Source of the DNA: Bacteroidaceae bacterium
GTDB taxonomy: Bacteria > Bacteroidota > Bacteroidia > Bacteroidales > Bacteroidaceae
NCBI GenBank assembly: GCA_017483765.1
Contig: JAFUVE010000027.1
Location: forward strand, 62,001-126,000
Length of the DNA: 64,000 bases
Direction: 5' to 3'
Shown here: one piece after another, positions 8,704 to 16,785 of the stretch
Position numbering within the stretch: the first letter of the stretch is position 1
How the letters are laid out: every line of letters starts with the position of its first letter
Position numbers and translations under genes: made by a program
The notes under the pieces: model-generated
Told to the model about the DNA's origin: nothing
What the model saw: the letters and a program-made list of their open reading frames with translations, nothing else
Database searches by the model: none

Positions 8704-10158
8704 ATGAAAACTATATGCTTATATTTTGAGATCCACCAGATCATTCATCTCAAACGATATCGTTTCTTCGACATTGGAAGAGACCACTATTACTACGATG
8801 ATTATGAGAACGAGCGCTCTATTACAGACATCGCTACCAGAAGCTACGTACCAGCTCTTTCAACGCTCATACAGATGGCTAAAGAGAACGACGACTTCAA
8901 AGTGGCTCTGTCCCTTTCGGGTGTCGGACTCGAACAGCTCGAAATCTATGCGCCACAGGTCATCGACCTGCTGCAGGAACTCAACCACACAGGAAAAGTG
9001 GAATTCCTATGCGAGCCATACAGCCACGGACTGGCATCGCTGGCCAACGAGGAGAGCTTCCAGGAGGAGTGCATGAGAATGAAGAACAAAATCAAGGAAC
9101 TGTTCGGAAAAGCTCCTAAGGTGTTCCGAAACTCATCGCTCATCTACAACGACGACATCGGAGCACAGGTTGCTGCGATGGGATTCAAAGGTATGCTCAC
9201 AGAAGGGGCAAAGCACATCTTAGGATGGAAATCGCCTCATTTTGTCTACACCAACGCAATCAACCAAAACCTCAAGCTTCTACTCAGGGACTACAAGCTG
9301 TCTGACGACATTTCGCTCAGATTCAACAACTCTGAGTGGAGCGAATACCCGCTTTTCGCTGACACATACATGGACTGGATCGCTGCACTGCCCGAAGAGG
9401 AAGAGGTCATCAACATCTTCATGGAGCTCAGCGCACTCGGAATCTTCCAGCCGCTCTCATCCAACATTCTTGAGTTCCTAAAGGCACTGCCGGCTTGCGC
9501 TAAGGCCAGAGGCATCACCTTCGCTACGCCGTCGGAACTGTGCACAAAAGTCAAGCCCGTTGGACCACTCGACGTGCAATACAACATCAGCTGGGTGGAT
9601 GAGGAGAGAGACACATCTTGCTGGCTTGGAAACGGGATGCAGAGAGAGGCATTCAACAAGTTATACAGCATCGCTGACCGCGTGAGAATCTGCGACGACA
9701 GACGTATCAAGCAGGACTGGGACTACCTACAGGCGTCAAACAACTTCAGATTCATGACAACAAAGCCAAACAGCGTGGGAATGAGCAGAGGCATATACGA
9801 CAACCCGTTCGACGCATTCACGAACTACATGAACATTCTGGGCGACTTCATCAGCAGAGTCAACAGGCTGTATCCTGCAGAAATCGACAACGAGGAACTC
9901 AACTCCCTCCTCACTACGATTAGAAACCAGGGCGAGGAAATCGAGCAGAAGGACAAGGAAATCGAGAAACTGCGCAGAATGCTCAGCAAGCTCAACGTTG
10001 AGATCGAGCCTGAAGAGAAGCCGGCCAAGAAGGCCACGGCTAAGAAAGCACCTGCCAAGAAAGCACCTGCCAAGAAAGCACCTGCCAAGAAAGCACCTGC
10101 TAAAACACCTGCTAAGAAGGCTGCAGCTAAGAAAGATGCTGAAAAGAAAGAAGAATAA
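8704..10158 (+). CDS. GH57-family alpha-glucan enzyme with coiled coil and histone H1-like tail
   Basis: The 484-residue protein begins CLYFEIHQIIHLKRYRFFDIG, the GH57 first conserved region. It continues with FLCEPYSHGLASL, RNSSLIYNDDIGAQVAAMGFKGMLTEGAKHILGW and FADTYMDWIAAL, the Asp/Glu-containing regions of this alpha-amylase or branching-type family. Residues about 400-440 form a charged coiled coil (EEIEQKDKEIEKLRRMLSKL). The last 45 or so residues are a Lys/Ala/Pro repeat (several AKKAP units) like the tails of bacterial histone H1-like proteins. The tail is unusual for a glycosidase and could bind polyanions or help partner binding. The gene closes the glycogen cluster. Exact activity (4-alpha-glucanotransferase, amylase or branching) is open. 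Confidence 0.82.
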   Translation: MKTICLYFEIHQIIHLKRYRFFDIGRDHYYYDDYENERSITDIATRSYVPALSTLIQMAKENDDFKVALSLSGVGLEQLEIYAPQVIDLLQELNHTGKVEFLCEPYSHGLASLANEESFQEECMRMKNKIKELFGKAPKVFRNSSLIYNDDIGAQVAAMGFKGMLTEGAKHILGWKSPHFVYTNAINQNLKLLLRDYKLSDDISLRFNNSEWSEYPLFADTYMDWIAALPEEEEVINIFMELSALGIFQPLSSNILEFLKALPACAKARGITFATPSELCTKVKPVGPLDVQYNISWVDEERDTSCWLGNGMQREAFNKLYSIADRVRICDDRRIKQDWDYLQASNNFRFMTTKPNSVGMSRGIYDNPFDAFTNYMNILGDFISRVNRLYPAEIDNEELNSLLTTIRNQGEEIEQKDKEIEKLRRMLSKLNVEIEPEEKPAKKATAKKAPAKKAPAKKAPAKKAPAKTPAKKAAAKKDAEKKEE

Positions 10159-10193
10159 GGACATCGAGAAAACAGGACTGACTGAAGTCCATA

Positions 10194-10229
10194 ATAAATG
10201 CCGGAATCCAATTGGATTCCGGCATTTAT
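10194..10229. terminator. terminator-like perfect palindrome after the GH57 gene
   Basis: A perfect 36-nt palindrome with an 18-nt half (ATAAATGCCGGAATCCAA) gives a strong hairpin with A/T ends. It lies between the convergent GH57 and lipoprotein genes and probably ends transcription from both sides. The rest of 10159-10326 shows no gene. Confidence 0.75.
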
Positions 10230-10326
10230 CATTTCTGCTCTATGCCAGCAACGTGGAAAAACGTGTCTAACGGCCCCTGTAGATAATCAGGCTGCTTCCT
10301 TATGCAGACGAGTGTCTCGGTTCTAA

Positions 10327-10896
10327 TTAAACACCGTAGCCCTCTGCAGGGTTCTTCACGCGGTCTATGGTGTAATAGCCGTTCGAGCCCACAACGGTCA
10401 GATAAACCTTCTGGTTCCTGCCGCCCGACACGATGTCGATCACAAAAACATTGCTCTTCTCGTCATTTGGAATATTCACCTTCCACTGTATATTGCCGCC
10501 GTCGCCCGAAGAGAATGCCCAGACGGGCATGCGGTTGCCCTCATAATTGGAGGCCTGGGAGCGAAGCTCCGATATCAAGCGGTCGGAGCAGCACTGACGG
10601 ATGGCACTCTCGGGGTTATTGAAATATTCTGTATAGAAATTCTCAAGAAACACCACTTTCGTTGCGCATTCCTGCTTGCGTTTCAGACTCAGCTCCTCTT
10701 CTGCACGCTGAATCGAGTCCTGCTTCAGAAGTTCAGCCTGACGACGTTTTATCTCGGTGGAGTCTATTTCTTCTTCATCCTTCGTCGTCTCGCGTTTCAC
10801 GGAGACGGGCTTCTGGGTATCGCCACCTTTCTTCTCATCGCCGCCACACGACAGCAAGACGGGAAAGGCTATAAGCATCAAAACAATCTTTTTCAT
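10327..10896 (-). CDS. lipoprotein of unknown function, paralogue of its upstream neighbour
   Basis: The 189-residue product has a lipoprotein signal peptide (MKKIVLMLIAFPVLLSCGG, lipobox LLSC). A charged, probably helical stretch follows (residues 25-75, KRRQAELLKQDSIQRAEEELSL). The globular domain holds FLENFYTEYFNNPES and ends VVGSNGYYTID. The next gene upstream (10917-11390) has the same layout with FVEDFYEKYFN and VVGDNGSFHID, so the two are paralogues. The domain recalls DUF3828-like folds, but I am not certain. It is the last gene of a minus-strand group with upp and a HAD protein; gaps of 20 nt or less suggest an operon. Confidence 0.7.
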   Translation of the reverse strand: MKKIVLMLIAFPVLLSCGGDEKKGGDTQKPVSVKRETTKDEEEIDSTEIKRRQAELLKQDSIQRAEEELSLKRKQECATKVVFLENFYTEYFNNPESAIRQCCSDRLISELRSQASNYEGNRMPVWAFSSGDGGNIQWKVNIPNDEKSNVFVIDIVSGGRNQKVYLTVVGSNGYYTIDRVKNPAEGYGV

Positions 10897-10916
10897 TTTT
10901 TGAGATTCTCCTCGTT

Positions 10917-11390
10917 TTAATTATAGTCTGGGTTGGATATACTGTCAATATGGAAACTGCCGTTGTCGCCGACAACCGACAGTACAATCGTGTTCGAACG
11001 GCCCTGCTCGTCGGTTATCGTCACGTCATAAAGAAGGTCGTCATCAGGACTAACCTGCTTCACGTCAACTGATAACTTGCTGCGGTCGGAGATCGTGTCC
11101 AGACCTGTGGGCTTGAATATATTGATAAAGGCATCCTGGCTCTCGCCAACGGAGTTCCTGATCATGGACATACCGTCCTCCGACACTTTCTCGGTCATCA
11201 GGTTGCTCAGCATCTCACGGTCACCTAAAGCATTGAAATATTTCTCATAAAAATCCTCAACGAAGGTCACTTTCTCGGGGTTACCCAACACTTCGTCATC
11301 GTCTCCGCCGTCCGACGGATTAGGCTTTTCACCTCCACATGCACAGGAGGACAACAGCCCTACCAGCGCAATCAATAAATACTTTTTCAT
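10917..11390 (-). CDS. lipoprotein of unknown function, paralogue of 10327-10896
   Basis: The 157-residue product has a lipoprotein signal (MKKYLLIALVGLLSSCACGG). An Asp-rich linker follows, then a domain with FVEDFYEKYFN near the start and SVVGDNGSFHIDSI near the end, both shared with the downstream neighbour. The pair probably arose by duplication. It starts 11 nt after the upp stop. No function can be assigned from sequence. Confidence 0.7.
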   Translation of the reverse strand: MKKYLLIALVGLLSSCACGGEKPNPSDGGDDDEVLGNPEKVTFVEDFYEKYFNALGDREMLSNLMTEKVSEDGMSMIRNSVGESQDAFINIFKPTGLDTISDRSKLSVDVKQVSPDDDLLYDVTITDEQGRSNTIVLSVVGDNGSFHIDSISNPDYN

Positions 11391-11401
11391 AGTCTGAGTT
11401 T

Positions 11402-12064
11402 TTACATTTTTTCGCCATAGGCCAGGTCGCCGGCGTCGCCAAGGCCTGGAACGATATAGGCATGTTCATTCAATTCCGGATCTACTGCGGCACACCACAA
11501 ATCAACGTCGTCACGACCTGCGAAGACGTTCTCTATGTAGTCCACGCCTTTCTGAGAAGCAATCACTGAGCATAGGTGAAGACGGGAAGGGGTGCCCTTC
11601 GTCGTCAGTGCCTGATAGGCCAGCTCCATACTGCCGCCGGTGGCTAACATCGGGTCGGCGATAATCAGCGTCTTGCCGGTCAGGTCAGGAGAGGCGATAT
11701 ATTCGATCTTGATCCCTACCTGCTCGCATTCCTTGTCTTTATAATAACGGTAGGCCGACACAAAGGCATTGCCTGCGTTGTCAAACACATCAAGAAAACC
11801 TTGGTGGAAAGGAAGGCCCGCGCGGAATATCGTAGCCACCACCAAGTCGTCGTCAGGCGTCATGACGGATGACTGACCCAACGGAGTACGTACCGTCTTT
11901 GGGGAGTAATGCAGCGTCTTGCTCACTTCATAGGCCATCATCTGACCGATGCGGAACAAGTTGTTGCGAAACAGACGTCTGTTCTGCTGATAATCGGCGT
12001 CGCGTAGCTCACGTACGAACTGGTTGATTATCGTCGACTGACGAGAAAAGTCTACTATATTCAT
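11402..12064 (-). CDS. upp: uracil phosphoribosyltransferase
   Basis: The 220-residue protein makes UMP from uracil and PRPP in the pyrimidine salvage pathway. The PRPP-binding loop is visible as LIIADPMLATGGSM, and the C-terminal uracil-binding segment as AYIVPGLGDAGDLAYG. The N-terminal ATIFRAGLPFHQGFLD corresponds to the family's RAG motif. Length fits the family (about 210-220). It lies 20 nt downstream of the HAD gene and 11 nt upstream of a lipoprotein gene. The lipoproteins have no known link to pyrimidine salvage, so this is probably only shared transcription. Confidence 0.92.
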   Translation of the reverse strand: MNIVDFSRQSTIINQFVRELRDADYQQNRRLFRNNLFRIGQMMAYEVSKTLHYSPKTVRTPLGQSSVMTPDDDLVVATIFRAGLPFHQGFLDVFDNAGNAFVSAYRYYKDKECEQVGIKIEYIASPDLTGKTLIIADPMLATGGSMELAYQALTTKGTPSRLHLCSVIASQKGVDYIENVFAGRDDVDLWCAAVDPELNEHAYIVPGLGDAGDLAYGEKM

Positions 12065-12084
12065 TTTATTCTGAGATTTTGAAG

Positions 12085-12546
12085 CTAGTGGCGTTTTTTC
12101 GGGGCTGGCTTATGCTTCCAGAACATCCACTTGGGATAGGGCTTCTCGGCGGGCTGATGCTGCTGCTTGAACTTATGGTACAGGATCTGCTCGTATGTAC
12201 GACCCGTATGGATAATCTTGTATATCGTGTTCCAGTCGGGCAGTCCGCCGATTCCGCAGTCGTCGATAAACACGTCGGCATTCAGCTTGCACGACAGGTT
12301 CTTGTCCTTCGCCTCACGGAACATATCGGAAGAGTCGCTGTTCACTGCCCAGAACTCCACACCGCGCTCACGGCACCACTCGATGGCTTCATCAAGCAGC
12401 TTGCCCTCTCGAACGGTCCACAGTATCAACTGGTGACGCTCGGCTATCAGCATTTTCAACACCTCGCAGGCGAATGGTTTCTCTGCACCGATAGCAGGAT
12501 ATTTGTGTTCCACTATCGTACCGTCAAAGTCTACTGCTATTACCAT
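12085..12546 (-). CDS. HAD-like hydrolase, small, of unknown substrate
   Basis: The 153-residue protein starts MVIAVDFDGTIVEHKYP, HAD motif I with both Asp residues (DxDGT). Motif II-like LILWTVREGKLLDEA follows, then VFIDDCGIGG with acidic motif IV residues. No large cap domain is present. It resembles a small Bacteroidetes HAD group whose substrate is not settled, as far as I know. The basic C-terminus (WMFWKHKPAPKKRH) is unusual. Spacing to upp is 20 nt, and the stretch upstream (12547-12680) holds a hairpin repeat. Confidence 0.75.
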   Translation of the reverse strand: MVIAVDFDGTIVEHKYPAIGAEKPFACEVLKMLIAERHQLILWTVREGKLLDEAIEWCRERGVEFWAVNSDSSDMFREAKDKNLSCKLNADVFIDDCGIGGLPDWNTIYKIIHTGRTYEQILYHKFKQQHQPAEKPYPKWMFWKHKPAPKKRH

Positions 12547-12603
12547 AATACTTTTTCTTTAAACGTTAAGCTTATAACTTCAATGTTCAAAAATCCATTG
12601 CCT

Positions 12604-12635
12604 GTCGTGTGGCGAGCGATAACATCGCGAGCAAG
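12604..12635. repeat. hairpin repeat family A, copy 1
   Basis: A 32-nt element whose core reads GGCGAGCGAT-AAC-ATCGCGAGC. The GCGAT/ATCGC pairs close a 3-nt loop, and the stem continues through tandem G-A mismatches to GC/GC pairs. Near-identical copies lie at 21242-21273 and 30315-30346, differing mainly in the loop (AAC, ACC, ATC). This copy sits between wzc and the HAD gene. Confidence 0.75.
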
Positions 12636-12680
12636 CCAACTGGCCTTCAGCCGAATGGCACTTTAAACGTTAAACTAAAA

Positions 12681-15305
12681 TTAAACTTCGTCCATCTTGT
12701 CTGCGCCGTTCTCGCCATAGCCATAGCCGTAGCCATAGCCACCGTAGCCGTAGCCGCCATAACCACCATAGCCGCCGCCATAGCCGCCATAACCACCATA
12801 GCCGCCATAGCCACCGTAGCCGTAACCCTTCTTGCCGCCATAACCATAACGACCGTAACGACCATAGCCATAATGGCCATACTTGCCGTAGCCGTAGCGG
12901 CCGTAACGGCCATAGCCACTGCCTGAACCGCCCATCTTCACGGCGTTGAAGATCAAGTTCATGTTAGGCAGACGGTTGTCAGCTGCAAGCTCGTTGAACA
13001 AGCCGGCGTCGGCTTTCAGCGTGTAGTTCGCACGGATCACATACAAGGTCAGGTCAGCATGCTTGGCGATGCTCAGCGTATCGGCTACCAGACCGATAGG
13101 AGCCGTGTCGAGAATCACGTAGTCGTATTTCTGCTTCAGGTAGTTCAGACATATCTCCAGGTTCGGACGCTCCAGGATCTCTGAAGGGTTAGGAGGAATA
13201 GGACCGGCTGGAAGGATGTCCAGGTTGTCGCTCACGCCCGACTTCTGAATCAAGGTGTCGATATAGTCGGTGTCATTAGGATCATGCGACAGGAAGTTCG
13301 AGATACCGCGGTCCGTGTCAAGAAGGTCGAACAAGCCGGCCAGACGAGGCTTACGGATATCAAGACCTACGACTATCACTTTCTTGCCGACGAAAGCAAT
13401 CGACGCGGCAAGGTTGGAAGCCACGGAAGTCTTTCCCTCTCCTGAAGTTGAGGAGGTGAACAAGATCACATTCTTGCCATTCTCAAGCACGAATGGAAGA
13501 TTCGAACGGATCGTACGGTAAACCTCCATCATCACGGAGTTCTTGTTCTCCTGCACAACTATCGTTCGGTCGCCTTCCACAAGGGCCTTCACATATGGAA
13601 TCATACCTATCACCGGTATGTCGGTCAGCTTGTCCAGGTCCTCACGGTTCTCTATACGGTAGCGGAACATCTCGCGGATATAATGATAGATGAACGGGAT
13701 GAGCAGACCCACAATCAAAGCCACGAGGTAGTAGTTGCGCTTAACGGGAGACACTGGAGTATAGCTCGTTATAGGATCCTCTATCATCTTGCCCTTGTAG
13801 GCTGAGGATGCAAGGGCGATGGCGTTCTCCTCGCGCTTCTGCAGAAGCATCAGATACAGGCCGGCTTTCACTTCCTGCTGACGGCTGATGTCGCCAAGCT
13901 CACGCTCCGTACGGGGAACGTCCTTCGTCTTGGCGTCGGCCTCATTGAAGCGGGACTCGATGTCCTGGCGGCGGATGTCCATCTGGTCGTGGACACTCTT
14001 CAGAGTCGACACGATGTTGTTATACATCGCGGTCAGCTGCTCGGTCTTCTGCTTCACCAAGGGGGAGTTAGGCGTAGCATGCTCAAGCATGTTGTCGCGC
14101 TCGCGAACCTGACTGTTGTAGGTGTTAATCAGGTTGGCCAGATGGCCGTCGGAACTGCCAACGTTCGTCGGAATGGCGGCCAGGAAGTTCTTTTTGTCAC
14201 GCGTATAGTCGGCCAAAGCATCGAGAAGACTTATCTGCATCTGGATGTCAAGCAGCTGGTTCTGGTATTTCGTGCGCTCGCTGATGCTGTTCTCAACGTC
14301 GCGAGAATAGTTCACAATACCAGACTGACGCTTGAACTGCTCCAGCTGGGTCTCTGACATGTCCAGCTCACGGGATATCAGGCTCAGACGCTCGTCGATG
14401 AACGAGGCGGTGCGGGCGGCCTCCTGGTTGTAGTCATCGTCGGCCTCGTCGTTGTAAACCTGACCAAGATGGGTCAGATAGTCTCTCGAACGCTCAGGGA
14501 TGTTGTCGTTCATCGACAAAATCGCTACCGTAGTCTCTGCAGAGACTGGACGGGCCTGAAGCATTCCTGTGAAACGCCCGACTACAGACGACAACGGCTG
14601 GATTGTAGCCGTTATCTTTCGGCTAAGCTTACGTGACTTGTATTTGTAGTTACTGTTTTCCAGAATGTAGATGTCGCCTATTTGAGAATGGACTATCGAC
14701 GGGAAGAAGTTGATGTCCTTGTTGATCTCGTAGGGGACGCCGTCCTTGCCCCATGTGATATGGGCATGAATACCACTGCCTTTGCCTGTCATCTCTATAC
14801 GGATCGTCTGCTTCAGCGAGTCTATCATCGAGTTGTCGTAGTCCACAACAAAAGGGGTGTCCTTGTAGTAGATCTCAACGTCCTTGATATTGCCTTCCCT
14901 TACGTAGGAGGTGTAAAGCTTCAGGTCGCGAACCACCTTCGTGTTCAGCGTACGGGTCTTGATCACCTCCATCTCGTTCTCAAATCCATTGGAGAAATTG
15001 CGGCGGCCCATGTCACTTAGCGTGGAGATGATGGAATTGCTCGCATAGTAGGATTTTCTCTCCGGATTCTTGATGAGCATCTTCGAATAGGTGTAGTACA
15101 CTTCAACGGTGTTGTACTTCAAATACGCATAAGCGATGGCCATACATACCGCGATGGAGATCAAGAGGAAATATTTATAACGGAGAATGAGATACCAGAT
15201 GATTTTGATGTCAAATCCGCCACCCTGCTCCTCATTGTTATTGCCGGAATAGCCTTCGTTATATTCTTTCTTGTGGACGTCTTGATTTTGGTCTACATTT
15301 GCCAT
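12681..15305 (-). CDS. Wzc-like polysaccharide co-polymerase and BY-type tyrosine kinase
   Basis: The 874-residue inner membrane protein has a Wzz-type chain-length domain between two membrane segments (YKYFLLISIAVCMAIAYAYL near residue 40, and YYLVALIVGLLIPFIYHYI near 525), with long periplasmic coiled coils between them. A cytoplasmic BY-kinase follows, with Walker A (SSTSGEGKTS), Walker A' (VVGLDIRKPRL) and Walker B (YVILDTAPIG). The last 85 or so residues are a Tyr/Gly repeat (YGRYG, YGKYG, YGGYG units) with more than 20 tyrosines, the likely autophosphorylation cluster, far richer than the few in E. coli Wzc. It should control capsule or exopolysaccharide length and export. No wza or glycosyltransferase genes adjoin it here. 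Confidence 0.9.
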   Translation of the reverse strand: MANVDQNQDVHKKEYNEGYSGNNNEEQGGGFDIKIIWYLILRYKYFLLISIAVCMAIAYAYLKYNTVEVYYTYSKMLIKNPERKSYYASNSIISTLSDMGRRNFSNGFENEMEVIKTRTLNTKVVRDLKLYTSYVREGNIKDVEIYYKDTPFVVDYDNSMIDSLKQTIRIEMTGKGSGIHAHITWGKDGVPYEINKDINFFPSIVHSQIGDIYILENSNYKYKSRKLSRKITATIQPLSSVVGRFTGMLQARPVSAETTVAILSMNDNIPERSRDYLTHLGQVYNDEADDDYNQEAARTASFIDERLSLISRELDMSETQLEQFKRQSGIVNYSRDVENSISERTKYQNQLLDIQMQISLLDALADYTRDKKNFLAAIPTNVGSSDGHLANLINTYNSQVRERDNMLEHATPNSPLVKQKTEQLTAMYNNIVSTLKSVHDQMDIRRQDIESRFNEADAKTKDVPRTERELGDISRQQEVKAGLYLMLLQKREENAIALASSAYKGKMIEDPITSYTPVSPVKRNYYLVALIVGLLIPFIYHYIREMFRYRIENREDLDKLTDIPVIGMIPYVKALVEGDRTIVVQENKNSVMMEVYRTIRSNLPFVLENGKNVILFTSSTSGEGKTSVASNLAASIAFVGKKVIVVGLDIRKPRLAGLFDLLDTDRGISNFLSHDPNDTDYIDTLIQKSGVSDNLDILPAGPIPPNPSEILERPNLEICLNYLKQKYDYVILDTAPIGLVADTLSIAKHADLTLYVIRANYTLKADAGLFNELAADNRLPNMNLIFNAVKMGGSGSGYGRYGRYGYGKYGHYGYGRYGRYGYGGKKGYGYGGYGGYGGYGGYGGGYGGYGGYGYGGYGYGYGYGENGADKMDEV

Positions 15306-15375
15306 GACAAATTATATGAGTTTTTGATTTTATATTTCGGTTCGTTATTTTTGCTGATAAAAGCAAAATTATTTG

Positions 15376-15383
15376 CAAAGTTA
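15376..15383 (-). promoter_or_regulatory. -7 box TAACTTTG for the wzc-like gene
   Basis: The minus strand reads TAACTTTGC about 70 nt before the wzc-like ATG. Nothing else of note is seen in 15306-15493. Confidence 0.55.
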
Positions 15384-15493
15384 ACAATAAACATTCAGAT
15401 ACGCAAAAAAAAGAGGTATAATATTGTAAATATTAACCCCAAACACATTACATAAACACAAAAAACGTAGGATTTGCGACGGCAAAATTCAGA

Positions 15494-15817
15494 TTATTCG
15501 TGGATCACGGTGTCGCTGGCCTCGGAAAGCAGCCCGTTCATCACTCGGTCCTGAGCAGCCTCTAAAGCGACGGTAAACCGTTGCTCAACGTCTTTCACTG
15601 CTTCGGACTTGCTAAGTTCCATGACGCCGGGGAGTGACTTGGCGGAGTCTAACAGGTCCTGGGCACGCACTAGTCCATCAATGTCATGTGTCTCCTTCAA
15701 CTGGCTGATACCCTTTTCCATGGCGAACACATAGCTCGACTCGACGGCAGGGTCGTTGCCGCAAGACGACAACTGCATTGCAATAAGGACAACGGGAAGT
15801 ATTAACAGTCTTTTCAT
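15494..15817 (-). CDS. small lipoprotein of unknown function
   Basis: The 107-residue product has a lipoprotein signal (MKRLLILPVVLIAMQLSSCG). The mature part is mostly helical (AMEKGISQLKETHDIDGLVRAQDLLDSAKS). It starts 25 nt after the stop of another lipoprotein gene of similar size, and both have a helical region of 80-100 residues, so they may work together. I do not recognise the family. Confidence 0.6.
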   Translation of the reverse strand: MKRLLILPVVLIAMQLSSCGNDPAVESSYVFAMEKGISQLKETHDIDGLVRAQDLLDSAKSLPGVMELSKSEAVKDVEQRFTVALEAAQDRVMNGLLSEASDTVIHE

Positions 15818-15842
15818 AGCGGTATTTTTCTTTTATAAATCA

Positions 15843-16232
15843 TCAACCCACAGCACCGTCGTCATCGTTCAGCTGAACTATCGACTCCTCCAATTCGTCT
15901 ATCTGATGGGTGAAATACTGAATGGCATTCTCCTGGGCCTGGCTGAATTTTGTCATTGCGGCACGGATGGCGCGTGCGTCCTCGTCGGTCAGAATCACCT
16001 CAGGGTGCTTGTTTTGAAGTAGGCTCAGTGAGTCTTGAAGCATGTCTGGAATATCTTTCAAGTGTGTAAGTTCCAAATTGTCAAGATCTTGTATCTGTAG
16101 AGTAGCCTTGTTGATCATGCGCACAGACTCCTTCACCACAACCTCGCTCTCGTTCTTGCATGAACTGAGACTGAAGGTCGTGAGCATGACCACAAACAAC
16201 AACTTCAGGAATACAGGACTGATAATTTTCAT
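15843..16232 (-). CDS. small lipoprotein of unknown function
   Basis: The 129-residue product has a signal and lipobox (LLFVVMLTTFSLSSCKN). The mature part is helical and rich in Leu, Gln and Asp (LLQNKHPEVILTDEDARAIRAAMTKF). It is the first gene of a two-gene unit. A -7 box at 16409 predicts a leader of about 170 nt containing a 30-nt tandem repeat. Function unknown. Confidence 0.6.
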   Translation of the reverse strand: MKIISPVFLKLLFVVMLTTFSLSSCKNESEVVVKESVRMINKATLQIQDLDNLELTHLKDIPDMLQDSLSLLQNKHPEVILTDEDARAIRAAMTKFSQAQENAIQYFTHQIDELEESIVQLNDDDGAVG

Positions 16233-16325
16233 GTTTTGTTATTTATCAACAAGTCTACAAACAAATCCAAACGGAAACGGAACCTGTCCGCAAGCTAACC
16301 GAGCTATACGAACACCGTCACTCAT

Positions 16326-16385
16326 GCAAGCCAAGAACTGGTGCTGACACCATCAGCAAGCCAGGAACTGATGCTGACACCATCA
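16326..16385. repeat. two tandem 30-nt repeats in the lipoprotein leader
   Basis: Two adjacent units (16326-16355, 16356-16385) match at 28 of 30 positions; each starts GCAAGCCA and ends GACACCATCA. They lie between the predicted promoter at 16409 and the ATG at 16232, so they would be in the 5' untranslated region. Confidence 0.8.
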
Positions 16386-16408
16386 CGCATGCGCGTCTGA
16401 TTACTTTG

Positions 16409-16416
16409 CAAATATA
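16409..16416 (-). promoter_or_regulatory. -7 box TATATTTG for the two-lipoprotein unit
   Basis: The minus strand reads TATATTTGC, matching TAnnTTTG. It is about 177 nt before the start at 16232. The stretch 16417-16785 has no gene I can support; it holds repeat family B and a lone plus-strand TAAATTTG at 16559 with no gene behind it. Confidence 0.45.
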
Positions 16417-16689
16417 GGATTTTTTGCAAAAACCAAGCACATTTTCTCCATAAAAGTTTTCAACATTCGTCACCTCCCCATGTTCATAACATTCATAAAT
16501 TATTGGTAACTAATTTCGTGATATCTTTCTCTTTTTTTTCCTCAAAAAAGGTCCTCCCTAAATTTGCCATCTCCGAATGACAATCACTCCCAAATGACAC
16601 CCACGCAGGTGACGCACAGCGTCGCCTCCAGAGCATCGCTCCCCTGTCTTCCAAAACCGCAATCCCGGCAGTTGTCGCCTATGCCCCCC

Positions 16690-16748
16690 TGTAATTGTCG
16701 TCTATGCCGTCTATGTAATTGTCGTCTATGCCGCAACATTGTTGCGGC
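16690..16748. repeat. hairpin repeat family B, copy 1, with a 24-nt tandem lead-in
   Basis: The perfect hairpin GCCGCAAC-ATT-GTTGCGGC lies at 16730-16748. It is preceded by two 24-nt units that begin TGTAATTGTCGTCTATGCC (16690 and 16714). The same hairpin preceded by TTGTC(G/T)CCTATG occurs at 24091-24109 and 29844-29862. Confidence 0.8.
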
Positions 16749-16785
16749 CCTCATGCCCCATCCCGAGTGCCTGCATCGCAACCAA

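Noticed and set aside
16690..16748. CRISPR-like array from short repeats
   Set aside because: Units are 24 nt and directly adjacent without spacers, and there are no cas genes in the window.
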